64,000 nucleotides of DNA from Pseudoflavitalea rhizosphaerae (GTDB lineage Bacteria; Bacteroidota; Bacteroidia; Chitinophagales; Chitinophagaceae): NCBI RefSeq assembly GCF_003991355.1, contig NZ_RCSU01000001.1:372001-436000 (forward strand), written 5' to 3'. The notes under the pieces were generated by a model. The model was not told where the DNA came from. It made no database searches and was given only the letters and a program-made list of their open reading frames with translations. How positions within the stretch are numbered: the first letter of the stretch is position 1; each line of letters starts with the position of its first letter. Of the stretch, positions 51,757 to 60,565 are shown piece by piece. Made by a program: the position numbers and the translations under genes.

Positions 51757-54165
51757 ATGGTGAAAAAATATGTTCTCCCGGTGGTACTGCCTTTAATTGC
51801 AGTACCATTTTTTTTACAGGCACAGCAGAAGTCCATCTATCATGAAGGCTGGATAGATCTCAACAAAAATGGGAAAAAGGATATTTACGAAGACCCCAAA
51901 CAACCCATAGAGAGCAGGATAGCCGACCTCATCGGACAAATGAATACCGATGAAAAGACCTGCCAGATGGTGACCCTCTACGGCTTTGGCAGGGTATTGA
52001 AAGATGAACTGCCCACACCGCAATGGAAGCAGAGCCTTTGGAAAGATGGCATTGCCAATATCGATGAACACCTGAACAGTCTCCCTTATAACAAGAAAGC
52101 CGTTACGCAATATTCATTCCCGCAGAGCAAACATGCCAATGCCATCAATACCGTACAACGTTGGTTTGTGGAAGAAACGCGGTTAGGCATTCCCGTTGAT
52201 TTCACCAATGAAGGCATCCATGGCCTGAACCACGACCGCGCCACTTTGCTGCCTGCGCCAATTGCCATCGGCAGCACCTGGAACAAAGAGCTGGTGTACC
52301 GCGCCGGTAAAGTGGTAGGCCGCGAAGCCGCCGCCACCGGCTACACCAATGTGTATGCCCCCATCCTGGACCTGGCCCGCGATCCGCGCTGGGGACGTGT
52401 GGTGGAATGTTACGGAGAGGACCCCTTCCATATTGCCGAGCTGGGAAAACAGATGGCGCTTGGCATCCAGCACCAGGGAGTGGCCAGCACCATCAAACAT
52501 TTTGCCGCTTACAGCATGCCCAAGGGAGGCCGCGATGGCAATGCCAGAACAGATCCGCATATTGCTCCGCGTGAGTTGCACCAGCTTCACCTCTATCCTT
52601 TCCGTCGCGTTGTTCAGGAAGCCCATGTACTGGGTGTAATGAGCAGCTACAACGATTATGATGGCGTACCCGTTTCCGGTAGTCGCTATTTTCTCACTGA
52701 TCTCCTGCGGCAACAATATGGCTTCAATGGCTATGTTGTTTCTGATAGCCGCGCCGTTGAGTTCCTTTACAGGAAACATATGGTAGCAGGAGATTACAAG
52801 GAAGCGATCCGCCAGGTTGTGGAAGCCGGATTGGATGTGCGCACAGATTTCACCAAACCTGAAGATTATGTATTTCCGCTCCGCGAACTGATCCGGGAAG
52901 GCAGGCTCTCCATGCAAACCATCGATCAACGAGTAGCCAGCGTATTGCGGGTAAAATTCAAACTTGGATTATTCGATCATCCTTTTGTAAGCAACCCTGC
53001 CGCTGCAGACAGCATTGTATTCGATACCGAAGCACGCGCCATGCAGGAACAACTTTCAAGGGAGGTACTCGTATTACTGAAAAACGAAAACAATACTCTG
53101 CCACTGGATGCATCCAGGATAAAGAATATTCTCGTTACCGGTCCGCTGGCTGCTGAGACCAATCACAGTATCAGCCGCTACGGCCCATCCAATGTGCATG
53201 TGGTCTCTGTACTGGAGGGGCTGCAACAATATGCAGGCAACCGTTTCAAAGTCCATTACACAAAAGGCTGTGATATCACCGATCCCAATTGGCCGGAGAG
53301 CGAGATACTGCCATCGCCCATTACAAAAAAAGAACAGGCAGCTATAAACGAAGCGGTTTCACTCGCTAAAAGGTCCGATGCAATCGTGATAGCGCTGGGA
53401 GAAGATGAGAAGATGGTGGGCGAAAGTAAAACCCGTACCAGCCTTGATCTTCCGGCAAGACAATTACAATTGCTGCAGGCTATGCAGGCCACCGGCAAAC
53501 CGGTGATCCTGGTGCTCATCAATGGCCGTCCGCTCAGCATCAACTGGGCGCAGAAATATACGCCAGCCATCATCGAGGCCTGGTTTCCCGGCGCCACCGG
53601 AGGCAAAGCCATTGCCGAAAGCATTTTCGGCGATTACAATCCCGGGGGCAAACTGGCTGTAACCTTCCCCAAAACGACCGGGCAACTGGAATTGAATTTC
53701 CCATACAAACCCGGCTCGCATGCAGGTCAACCCGGCGACGGCCCTAACGGTTATGGTAAAACGGCGGTGAACGGACCGCTCTTTCCATTCGGGCATGGAC
53801 TGAGCTATACACAATTCACCTATAGCGATCTCAGCATCAGCCCGGATAGCCTGCGCGCGCAATCCAATATCACCGTAACAGTCACCATCACCAATAGTGG
53901 AAAACGAAAAGGAGACGAAGTAGTACAACTCTATCTGAAAGACAAGATCAGCAGTGTGACCCAGTATGAAACCCTGCTCCGGGGATTTGAACGGATCAGC
54001 CTTCAACCGGGAGAATCGAAAACAGTGAGCTTCCATCTCCGTCCGGATGACCTTGCCCTGCTGGATAAAGACATGAACTGGACCGTGGAGCCGGGCGAAT
54101 TTGAAATCCTGATCGGCAGTTCTTCCACTGATATCAGGTTGAGAAAAACCTTCACAGTGAGATAG
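51757..54165 (+). CDS. GH3 beta-glycosidase, exported
   Basis: The 802-residue enzyme has a signal (1-22, ending LQAQ), then the short segment WIDLNKNGKKDIYEDP that often precedes GH3 domains in Bacteroidota. The N-terminal barrel contains GIPVDFTNEGIHGLN and the nucleophile Asp330 in VSDSRAV. The second alpha/beta domain spans about 430-660 and a C-terminal fibronectin-III-like domain about 690-800. It is probably a beta-glucosidase or beta-xylosidase; the linkage cannot be told. It is the last gene of the araC operon, 17 bases after the propeller gene. Confidence 0.93.
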   Translation: MVKKYVLPVVLPLIAVPFFLQAQQKSIYHEGWIDLNKNGKKDIYEDPKQPIESRIADLIGQMNTDEKTCQMVTLYGFGRVLKDELPTPQWKQSLWKDGIANIDEHLNSLPYNKKAVTQYSFPQSKHANAINTVQRWFVEETRLGIPVDFTNEGIHGLNHDRATLLPAPIAIGSTWNKELVYRAGKVVGREAAATGYTNVYAPILDLARDPRWGRVVECYGEDPFHIAELGKQMALGIQHQGVASTIKHFAAYSMPKGGRDGNARTDPHIAPRELHQLHLYPFRRVVQEAHVLGVMSSYNDYDGVPVSGSRYFLTDLLRQQYGFNGYVVSDSRAVEFLYRKHMVAGDYKEAIRQVVEAGLDVRTDFTKPEDYVFPLRELIREGRLSMQTIDQRVASVLRVKFKLGLFDHPFVSNPAAADSIVFDTEARAMQEQLSREVLVLLKNENNTLPLDASRIKNILVTGPLAAETNHSISRYGPSNVHVVSVLEGLQQYAGNRFKVHYTKGCDITDPNWPESEILPSPITKKEQAAINEAVSLAKRSDAIVIALGEDEKMVGESKTRTSLDLPARQLQLLQAMQATGKPVILVLINGRPLSINWAQKYTPAIIEAWFPGATGGKAIAESIFGDYNPGGKLAVTFPKTTGQLELNFPYKPGSHAGQPGDGPNGYGKTAVNGPLFPFGHGLSYTQFTYSDLSISPDSLRAQSNITVTVTITNSGKRKGDEVVQLYLKDKISSVTQYETLLRGFERISLQPGESKTVSFHLRPDDLALLDKDMNWTVEPGEFEILIGSSSTDIRLRKTFTVR

Positions 54166-54204
54166 CAGCACCCGCTAAAAAGTGTGAGGCTTTTACATTT
54201 ACTT

Positions 54205-54325
54205 AGAGAGCGCCCAGTCGCTCGCCTCCGGCGAGTGACTTCTATTTGTTCGCCTCCGGCGAACCCCGCGTCGCCGGAGGCGACAAAATAAAACCCACTC
54301 GCCGGGAGGCGAGCGGGTGCTCTCT
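54205..54325. repeat. Palindromic four-box intergenic element, copy G
   Basis: The outer tag AGAGAGCGCCCAG pairs with GGTGCTCTCT. The boxes are CTCGCCTCCGGCGAG, GTTCGCCTCCGGCGAAC, GTCGCCGGAGGCGAC and CTCGCCGGGAGGCGAG. The tag AGAGAGC is part of the longer arm seen in copies C and E. It fills the gap between the convergent ends of the GH3 gene and the six-hairpin gene. Confidence 0.93.
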
Positions 54326-54351
54326 GTTTATGCTATAGTGTTGTTTTGAAT

Positions 54352-56421
54352 TTAAAGACTCACCTTAACAGTGCCGCCTTCCTTGACCGTATACTTTTTC
54401 TCTTTTCCATTTTCAGTTACGATCACATCCAGTTTACCTGCACTTCCCCGCTTAACTTTCAGATCGAATACATGACCAAAGGAATGGATATTCTTCAAAG
54501 CCATCTCCGGCCAGGCTGCAGGCAATTTGGGACTGCAATCGAAACTGTTGAAACCAACAGGACGCATGCCAAAGATCCCTTCCGTGAAAATGCGGCAATA
54601 CAGGCCGCTTTCGGCTGACAGATGCCGCTGATTCCCTTCCGGATAGGCCTCCACGGGATAAGGCACATGTTCGCCCAGCAACCTCCTGCGTGAATAATAT
54701 TGCAGGTAATCAAGCGCCTTCTGCGTTTCGCCTGCAGCAAATACTCCGCGGAGTGCATAAAGTGTTGACCGGTCCCAGAATGTTGGTTTGCCCGCCAGGG
54801 AAGCGAGACCATCTTCCGTCCAGAGGCGCGGAGAGAACAGCGCAGCGATAGTGCCTTCTTTCCTGTCGAAAATATCAACGGTTAGCGGCCCGCAGATCCA
54901 GGCGCGGAGTGTATCGTTGCCGGCATAGTAACGATAGGTTTTGAACCCTTCCACTGTAGCGCCGAAATGTTTTTCGATATTGGCGCGGATCGCTTTTTCA
55001 CGCGCAGCATATATTTTCTTTTGCGAAGCAGGAAGATCAAGTTCCCTGCAAAGCATGCCTGCAGAACGCAGTGCATCATAATAAAGGATGCTGGTATGCA
55101 GGTTGGCGTCGCCCGCGGGAAAACGGTTCTCAAGCTCATCGGAATTACTGGCCACCACCCCATTGGCATTGACTTTACGGTGCAGGTATTCCAGGCACCA
55201 CCCGATCAGTGGCCAGAGCGCTTTGGCAGAATCAACATTACCATTAGCCAGTGCGTAACGGCCAGCACCATACGCAATCATCGCCATATCGCCCCTGTCC
55301 TTAGCCCCATGCCAGAAAGCGTCTCCTTCTGCAATAATGGAGCTGGGAATAGGTTTATAATCCGGGTTCATGTACTTCGCAAACCAGTGGTAGGAATTCA
55401 TGGCAGATTTGTTGCCTATATCATCTCCCAGAAAAGCGAAAAATGGATTGATGTACTCGGCCTGATCATTTGCCCAGATGGCAGCATAGTAACGAAGTCC
55501 GCCAGGCCCGTGCATATAACCACCTTTGGTGAGATAGATACTTTCCGTAGCGCGGAGCTTGGCAAAATTGAATGCAGTGTTCAGGAGGTTATCGGGTGTT
55601 TCCAGTTGGAGTTTGGACTGGATCTCGTCTACTCTTTTTGCACGCTGACTGTATTCTTCCAAAACATATTTTTCTTCAGCCCTGCCCGGAGTCACTGCCT
55701 GGTACATCAGGCTGAAAATATCTTCTTCATTCGGTTGCAGCGTGGTCTGCCCTGCATTCTGTGTGGTCACCAGGAAACTATGTTGTGCAGGCGTACTGCG
55801 CTCTTTGGCAGGCTTCACTTCCCTGCGTAAATATTCCATTTCAATCTTCACCGGCTTGTTACCGAGATTGGTAAAGCTCCAGTTTTCCACTACCATCGCC
55901 TTTTTTGCAGAAGGGAAAATGGTGCGGCGCAGCAGCAGGTTCTTATCTTTCCCCACAAGGCTTTCGATACTCAGGATCCCTTTTTTCATTTGTACAGATG
56001 TTACCGATTCAGGAAGCGCTTCCATTACTGCAGCATTGTACACGCCGGGTCGCAGCAGTTTATCATTGATCAGCACACGTGGAAGATCGTTGTCGGTTAC
56101 ATTGTAGGTCATGCTGGCGATGGTCCTCACCGGCAACATCCTGAAAGTGGGAAATACCATGGTGCGGTCAAGTGAAGGACGGCCTTCGGCATCCACGCCA
56201 TATCTCAACCAGAGCGATACTTTCTCTCCGCTCATTTCCACATGATCATTGTGCGGTAAACGGCCGTTTACCTGCCACTGGATACTGCCATCGGGCCGGA
56301 TGGTCCACCTGTCATGCTGTTCAGCCACGGGAGCTGGTTGAGCAAGAACTGTAAAAGGGAACAACAGGATAATCGCCGGCAATCGTAAGGTTTTTATTTT
56401 TATCATATATTTTCTTTGCAT
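54352..56421 (-). CDS. Exported six-hairpin glycosidase-like protein
   Basis: This 689-residue protein has a signal peptide ending VLAQ (about 24-27). Residues about 35-260 form a beta-sandwich-like domain. From about 290 to 640 the pattern is that of an (alpha/alpha)6 barrel: LLNTAFNFAKLRATESI, GLRYYAAIWANDQAEYINPFF, MIAYGAGRYALANGN, VVASNSDELENRFPAGDANLH, PYPVEAYPEGNQRHLSAESGLY. Acidic residues in WANDQAEY, DELENRF and SAESGLY are candidate catalytic ones. The family could not be named (GH78-, GH95- or GH15-like are possibilities). Its position beside beta-helix and GH105 genes argues for pectin or rhamnogalacturonan breakdown. ATG 56406 is an alternative start. Confidence 0.75.
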   Translation of the reverse strand: MQRKYMIKIKTLRLPAIILLFPFTVLAQPAPVAEQHDRWTIRPDGSIQWQVNGRLPHNDHVEMSGEKVSLWLRYGVDAEGRPSLDRTMVFPTFRMLPVRTIASMTYNVTDNDLPRVLINDKLLRPGVYNAAVMEALPESVTSVQMKKGILSIESLVGKDKNLLLRRTIFPSAKKAMVVENWSFTNLGNKPVKIEMEYLRREVKPAKERSTPAQHSFLVTTQNAGQTTLQPNEEDIFSLMYQAVTPGRAEEKYVLEEYSQRAKRVDEIQSKLQLETPDNLLNTAFNFAKLRATESIYLTKGGYMHGPGGLRYYAAIWANDQAEYINPFFAFLGDDIGNKSAMNSYHWFAKYMNPDYKPIPSSIIAEGDAFWHGAKDRGDMAMIAYGAGRYALANGNVDSAKALWPLIGWCLEYLHRKVNANGVVASNSDELENRFPAGDANLHTSILYYDALRSAGMLCRELDLPASQKKIYAAREKAIRANIEKHFGATVEGFKTYRYYAGNDTLRAWICGPLTVDIFDRKEGTIAALFSPRLWTEDGLASLAGKPTFWDRSTLYALRGVFAAGETQKALDYLQYYSRRRLLGEHVPYPVEAYPEGNQRHLSAESGLYCRIFTEGIFGMRPVGFNSFDCSPKLPAAWPEMALKNIHSFGHVFDLKVKRGSAGKLDVIVTENGKEKKYTVKEGGTVKVSL

Positions 56422-56581
56422 TGCTAAATCAGGTTGAACAGGTTTGCTAAATTATTGGATTGCATTCGTTTCTCCATCCCTCCTTCGGTCCGCAATTGGC
56501 CAATTATTCAACAATTCTGGCATCGGTGTTCATTTGTTCATTTTTTGTTGGAATATTATACATGAAAGTAAACCCGATTGC

Positions 56582-58126
56582 ATGACCTCATCACCGTACA
56601 AAAAACGCATCATCACTACAGTTGCCGTAGCAGCTTCCGTATCCGCTGTCGCGTTTTCCATTGCAGCTTCACAGATGCCTGCCTGGGAATCGAAATTCGT
56701 CAAACAACAAAAGAACGGAACCCTTCAATACAAAGCCGATAAACAGGGAAATACCATTCCTGATTTCAGCGCCGTGGGATATTATCATGGCGATAAACCC
56801 ATTCCGGAAATCCCGGTAGTAGCCACTGTTTCACCATCGGCAAATGCGATGGAAGAGATCCAGGCCGCCATTGATAAACTATCTTCACAACAACCGGACG
56901 CCAATGGTTTCCGCGGCGCCATCCTTCTGAAGCGCGGCGAGTACAAAATTCCCGGTTCTATCCTTATCAAAGCCAGTGGTATTGTTCTCCGTGGTGAAGG
57001 CAATACGGAAGATGGCACGCGACTCATCGCCACTGCTGCCAGTCAGAAACCATTGATCGATGTTCAGGGCAATGGAGGGATCACAGAAGTTCCGGGCACC
57101 CGCGTGTCTATTGCAGACAAATACGTCCCCACAGGCGCAACCAGCATCAATGTAAGCAACGCATCTTCCTTCAAAACCGGTGATAAAGTGATCCTCTGCA
57201 TCTCGCCCAATGCACAATGGATCACAGATCTGAAAATGGACCAGATCGTAGCCCGCAACGGCACCAAACAATGGAGAAGCAGCGAATACAACCTCAACTT
57301 CGAGAGGACCATCCTCAGCGTGAAAGGCAATGCCATTGAACTGGACAACCCGGTAATGATGCCCATCGACGCGGATTATGGCGGCGGCGCCATCTTCAAA
57401 TACACATTCAAGGGCAGGATTCAACATGTCGGAATCGAGGACCTTTACTGTGAATCCCCTGCTACCAGGGATACGGCAGAAGACCATTCCTGGGATGCAA
57501 TACATATGAACAAGATCGAGAACGGATGGGTATCGAAAGTAACTGCCCGCTATTTCGCCTATGCCTGCGTGAATCTCAGCCCTGCCGCAAAGAATATAAC
57601 GGTAACCGACAGCCGCTGTTTTGACCACAAATCTAAAATAACTGGAGGAAGACGTTATAGTTTCAACAATGACGGACAACAAAACCTTTTCCTCAACTGC
57701 GTTACAGCCGATGGCCGTCATGATTTTGTAACCGGCGCCAAAACACTCGGACCAAACGTATTCTATAATTGCAGTTCCACCATCACCCATGCGGATATCG
57801 GTCCACACCATCGCTGGGCTGTTGGAACGCTGTACGATAATATCATAACAGACGGAGAGATCAATGTGCAGGACCGCGGCAACTACGGCAGTGGTCATGG
57901 CTGGGCTGGCGTAACACAGGTGCTCTGGAACTGTAAGGTACGCGGCGCAGCTGTTCAGAATCCATGGGCTTCAGGCAAAAATTATTGCATCGGTCTCAAT
58001 GGTGAAAAAAGATCAGGACGCTTCAAAGACAGGATGGACGCGGAATGGGAAGGATTGAACAAAGATGGATTACAACCGCCTTCTCTCTACAAAGCACAAC
58101 TGGAAGCCAGACAAAAAAAGAAATAA
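56582..58126 (+). CDS. Exported right-handed beta-helix protein, candidate polysaccharide lyase
   Basis: The 514-residue product starts MTSSPYKKRIITTVAVAASV, a signal or anchor segment. The rest is a right-handed beta-helix of pectate-lyase type (repeats such as GAILLKRGEYKI, GIVLRGEGNTEDGTRL, NITVTDSRCFDHKSKI). Likely active-site clusters are EDHSWDAIHMN and GPHHRWAVGT, with conserved-looking Asp, His and Arg. No close family could be named. GH105 follows 18 bases after the stop, which acts on the unsaturated ends that lyases make, so a pectin or rhamnogalacturonan lyase role is likely. ATG 56582 is preferred over an upstream in-frame start lacking a signal. Confidence 0.75.
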   Translation: MTSSPYKKRIITTVAVAASVSAVAFSIAASQMPAWESKFVKQQKNGTLQYKADKQGNTIPDFSAVGYYHGDKPIPEIPVVATVSPSANAMEEIQAAIDKLSSQQPDANGFRGAILLKRGEYKIPGSILIKASGIVLRGEGNTEDGTRLIATAASQKPLIDVQGNGGITEVPGTRVSIADKYVPTGATSINVSNASSFKTGDKVILCISPNAQWITDLKMDQIVARNGTKQWRSSEYNLNFERTILSVKGNAIELDNPVMMPIDADYGGGAIFKYTFKGRIQHVGIEDLYCESPATRDTAEDHSWDAIHMNKIENGWVSKVTARYFAYACVNLSPAAKNITVTDSRCFDHKSKITGGRRYSFNNDGQQNLFLNCVTADGRHDFVTGAKTLGPNVFYNCSSTITHADIGPHHRWAVGTLYDNIITDGEINVQDRGNYGSGHGWAGVTQVLWNCKVRGAAVQNPWASGKNYCIGLNGEKRSGRFKDRMDAEWEGLNKDGLQPPSLYKAQLEARQKKK

Positions 58127-58144
58127 TACAATCAAGCATCTTAC

Positions 58145-59401
58145 ATGAAACGAATTGCTTTGTTCTGCATCGCACTCTGCAGCCTTGGCGGCGCTGCCAT
58201 CGCACAACCCAAACCATCCACCGCTGAAACGGAAACCATTTTGCGAAAAGTGGCAGACAATATCATCCGCAGCACCAGCTTCAATTTCGTCAACGGCAAA
58301 ACCGGCGAGACCTTCACCAGCACCAAAGGGAAAGACACCAGCATCAACGTAAAGGCCGGGAGCAAATTCAACAAATGGCAATACGTGAATGGTGTGCTGG
58401 CCGTGGGTATGGTGCGCATGTCGGAAGTATTGAACGATAAAACTTACAGCGATTATCCCCGCAGGAATTTCAACTTCATCTTCGATAACCTGGACTATTT
58501 CAAAAAGCAATACGATGCCGGCAATACGAGTGTTGAATATCGCCCCGTGTTCCGGATGGGATCACTGGATGACTGTGGCTCCATGGCCGCCGGCCTCATC
58601 GATGTATATGCTTTCGATAAGCGCCCGGATTTTCTCGCTTACCTCAACCGCGTTGGCCATCATATCATTGATGTACAATCGAAGTTTCCCGATGGCACGC
58701 TGGCCCGCAACGGTCCCCGCAAAATGACACTCTGGGCAGACGATCTCTACATGAGCGTGCCCTATCTCGCGCGCATGGGAAAGCTCACCGGCGATAATAA
58801 ATATTTCGATTTCGCCATCAAACAGGTGAAACATTATAACAAGTACATCTATGATTCCACCACTGGTCTTTACTTCCATACTTTCTACAATGATGAGAAT
58901 ATGAACGGCGTGGCACACTGGGGACGCTGCAATGGATGGGTAGCGCTGGCGCAGGTGGAATTGCTGAACAATCTCCCCGCCAATCATCCCGAAAGAGCAG
59001 AGCTGGTCCGCCTCCTGCAAAGGCAGATCGTTGGCTTCAGCCGCTACCAGGATATCGATGGTATGTGGCATCAACTGATAGACAAACCCGATTCCTACGC
59101 GGAAGCATCCGTTACGGCCATGTTCGTGTATACAGTAGCGAAAGCAGTGAATGAAGGCTGGATCAATAAAAGATTCATCTCTATTGCACAGAACGGATGG
59201 GAAGCGCTGGCAAAAAAAGTAACCGCAGACGGTCAGGTGGAAGATATCTGCATCGGCACATCAGTGGAGGAAGATATCAGGTACTATTACTCCCGCCCCA
59301 AAGAGACCAACGACACGCATGGTCTCGGCGCCTTCCTCATGGCAGGAGCTGAAATGGTCCGCGCAAAAGATAAACTGGTTGACATCGGCAAACGCCGCTG
59401 A
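58145..59401 (+). CDS. GH105 unsaturated rhamnogalacturonyl hydrolase (first copy)
   Basis: This 418-residue exported enzyme (signal 1-20, ending AIAQ) has the (alpha/alpha)6 barrel of GH105 enzymes (YteR-like). They remove the 4,5-unsaturated galacturonyl residue left at the non-reducing end by lyases. The catalytic Asp lies in WADDLYMS (about 197-204), and the family motifs HWGRCNGWVALAQVELL (about 258-274) and YAEASVTAMF near 318 are present. It is in an operon with the beta-helix protein. Its stop codon touches the stop codon of the convergent lacI gene (TGA followed directly by TCA). Confidence 0.93.
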   Translation: MKRIALFCIALCSLGGAAIAQPKPSTAETETILRKVADNIIRSTSFNFVNGKTGETFTSTKGKDTSINVKAGSKFNKWQYVNGVLAVGMVRMSEVLNDKTYSDYPRRNFNFIFDNLDYFKKQYDAGNTSVEYRPVFRMGSLDDCGSMAAGLIDVYAFDKRPDFLAYLNRVGHHIIDVQSKFPDGTLARNGPRKMTLWADDLYMSVPYLARMGKLTGDNKYFDFAIKQVKHYNKYIYDSTTGLYFHTFYNDENMNGVAHWGRCNGWVALAQVELLNNLPANHPERAELVRLLQRQIVGFSRYQDIDGMWHQLIDKPDSYAEASVTAMFVYTVAKAVNEGWINKRFISIAQNGWEALAKKVTADGQVEDICIGTSVEEDIRYYYSRPKETNDTHGLGAFLMAGAEMVRAKDKLVDIGKRR

Positions 59402-60415
59402 TCATTTTGTTGAATTACGAACGATCAAAGTGGAATTTAGCACGATTTTTTCTTCGGAGAAATTCATGCTCTTTTTTTCTATTGTCTTGAACAATAAAGC
59501 AGCTGCCTCTTTCCCAATCTCGAAGGCGGGCTGTGTGATGGTGGTGAGTGAAGGATTCAGCCAGGCTGCTGTTTCCAGGTTGGAGAAGCCCAGTATTTTC
59601 ACATCTTCAGGAATCTTCAGTTTCAGTTCATCGCAGGCCTGGTAACCCAGGATGGCGAGCTTTTCCACCGAAGCGAAAATACCATCGGGTCTGTTCTTCT
59701 TTTTCAGCAGGTTGAGAATGGCTTTGTAATTCCCATCATTATCATTGGCGCTGCATTGCAATACAAGTTTTGGATCGAAAGGAAGCCCGTGTTTCTCATG
59801 CGCTTTGATATACCCGTCCATTCTCTTGTTGGCGATGCTGAGATTATGGGAAATGGAAAGATAAGCGATACGCTTACATCCACGTACTATTAGATGGTCG
59901 GCGGCTTTCATGCCACTCTCGAAATCATTGGTGATCACCCTGGCGCTGTTGAGGCTTTCGCAGATCCTGTCGAAGAATACGATAGGAACGCCCGTCTGTT
60001 TCAGCTCCTGCAGGTGATCATAATTGTTAGTCTCCCCGGCAAGGCTCACAAGTAGCCCATCCACCCTTCCGCTTTGCAGGTGCCGCGAAATGCTCAGTTC
60101 CCTTGCATACTGTTCGTGGGTAAGATAGATCAGTACATGGTAACCTTTTTCCTGTGCAATGCTTTCGATGCCATTGATGGCAAGGGCGAAGAAATTATTG
60201 GCGATCTCCGGGATCACCACGGCGATGGTCTTGCTTTTATGTTTCCGCAGACTGCTTGCATAGGGATTGGGCACGTAATTGAGTTTACGCGCCAGTTCAA
60301 AAACCCTTTGTTTGGTTTCTGCACTGATCTCATAACTATCACGCAATGCACGGCTGACGGTTGATACCGCCAGGTTCAGTTCTTTAGCCAGCCTTTTCAG
60401 ATCTACGGTTGCCAT
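59402..60415 (-). CDS. LacI family transcriptional regulator
   Basis: The 337-residue repressor has the helix-turn-helix and hinge at the N-terminus (VDLKRLAKELNLAVSTVSRAL, NYVPNPYASSLR) and a periplasmic-binding-type sugar sensor domain from about residue 60 (TIAVVIPEIANNFFALAINGIE, GLLVSLAGETN, FFDRI, GCKRIAYL). It likely responds to an oligosaccharide intermediate and controls the surrounding genes. A perfect operator lies 50 bases upstream over its own promoter, so it probably represses itself. It is convergent with GH105 and follows the second GH105 gene. Confidence 0.95.
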   Translation of the reverse strand: MATVDLKRLAKELNLAVSTVSRALRDSYEISAETKQRVFELARKLNYVPNPYASSLRKHKSKTIAVVIPEIANNFFALAINGIESIAQEKGYHVLIYLTHEQYARELSISRHLQSGRVDGLLVSLAGETNNYDHLQELKQTGVPIVFFDRICESLNSARVITNDFESGMKAADHLIVRGCKRIAYLSISHNLSIANKRMDGYIKAHEKHGLPFDPKLVLQCSANDNDGNYKAILNLLKKKNRPDGIFASVEKLAILGYQACDELKLKIPEDVKILGFSNLETAAWLNPSLTTITQPAFEIGKEAAALLFKTIEKKSMNFSEEKIVLNSTLIVRNSTK

Positions 60416-60442
60416 AATACAGTTTTATGAAATGGGCCAGCC

Positions 60443-60482
60443 AAATATAAATAATGTACTGATTCCGGAAACGTTTCCGGAG
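60443..60482 (-). promoter_or_regulatory. lacI promoter overlapped by a LacI-type operator
   Basis: The palindrome TCCGGAAACGTTTCCGGA (60465-60482) is an 18-base perfect LacI-type operator. On the minus strand TTTC lies in it as a -33 element, and 18 bases on comes an exact -7 box TATATTTG (60443-60450). Bound repressor would block the promoter. Confidence 0.65.
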
Positions 60483-60565
60483 AATTTCCGGTGGGGCAGC
60501 AAAAAAGCAGCCTATCGGAAACGCTAAGTTTCTGACAAGCTGCATGTTATGTTTTCCAATAAATC

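Noticed and set aside
4002-54325. Repeats considered as a CRISPR array or integron attC sites
   Set aside because: Copies are scattered at 3-22 kb distances, not arrayed with spacers, and no cas genes or integrase are present. The hairpins lack the bulged R and L boxes of attC sites.
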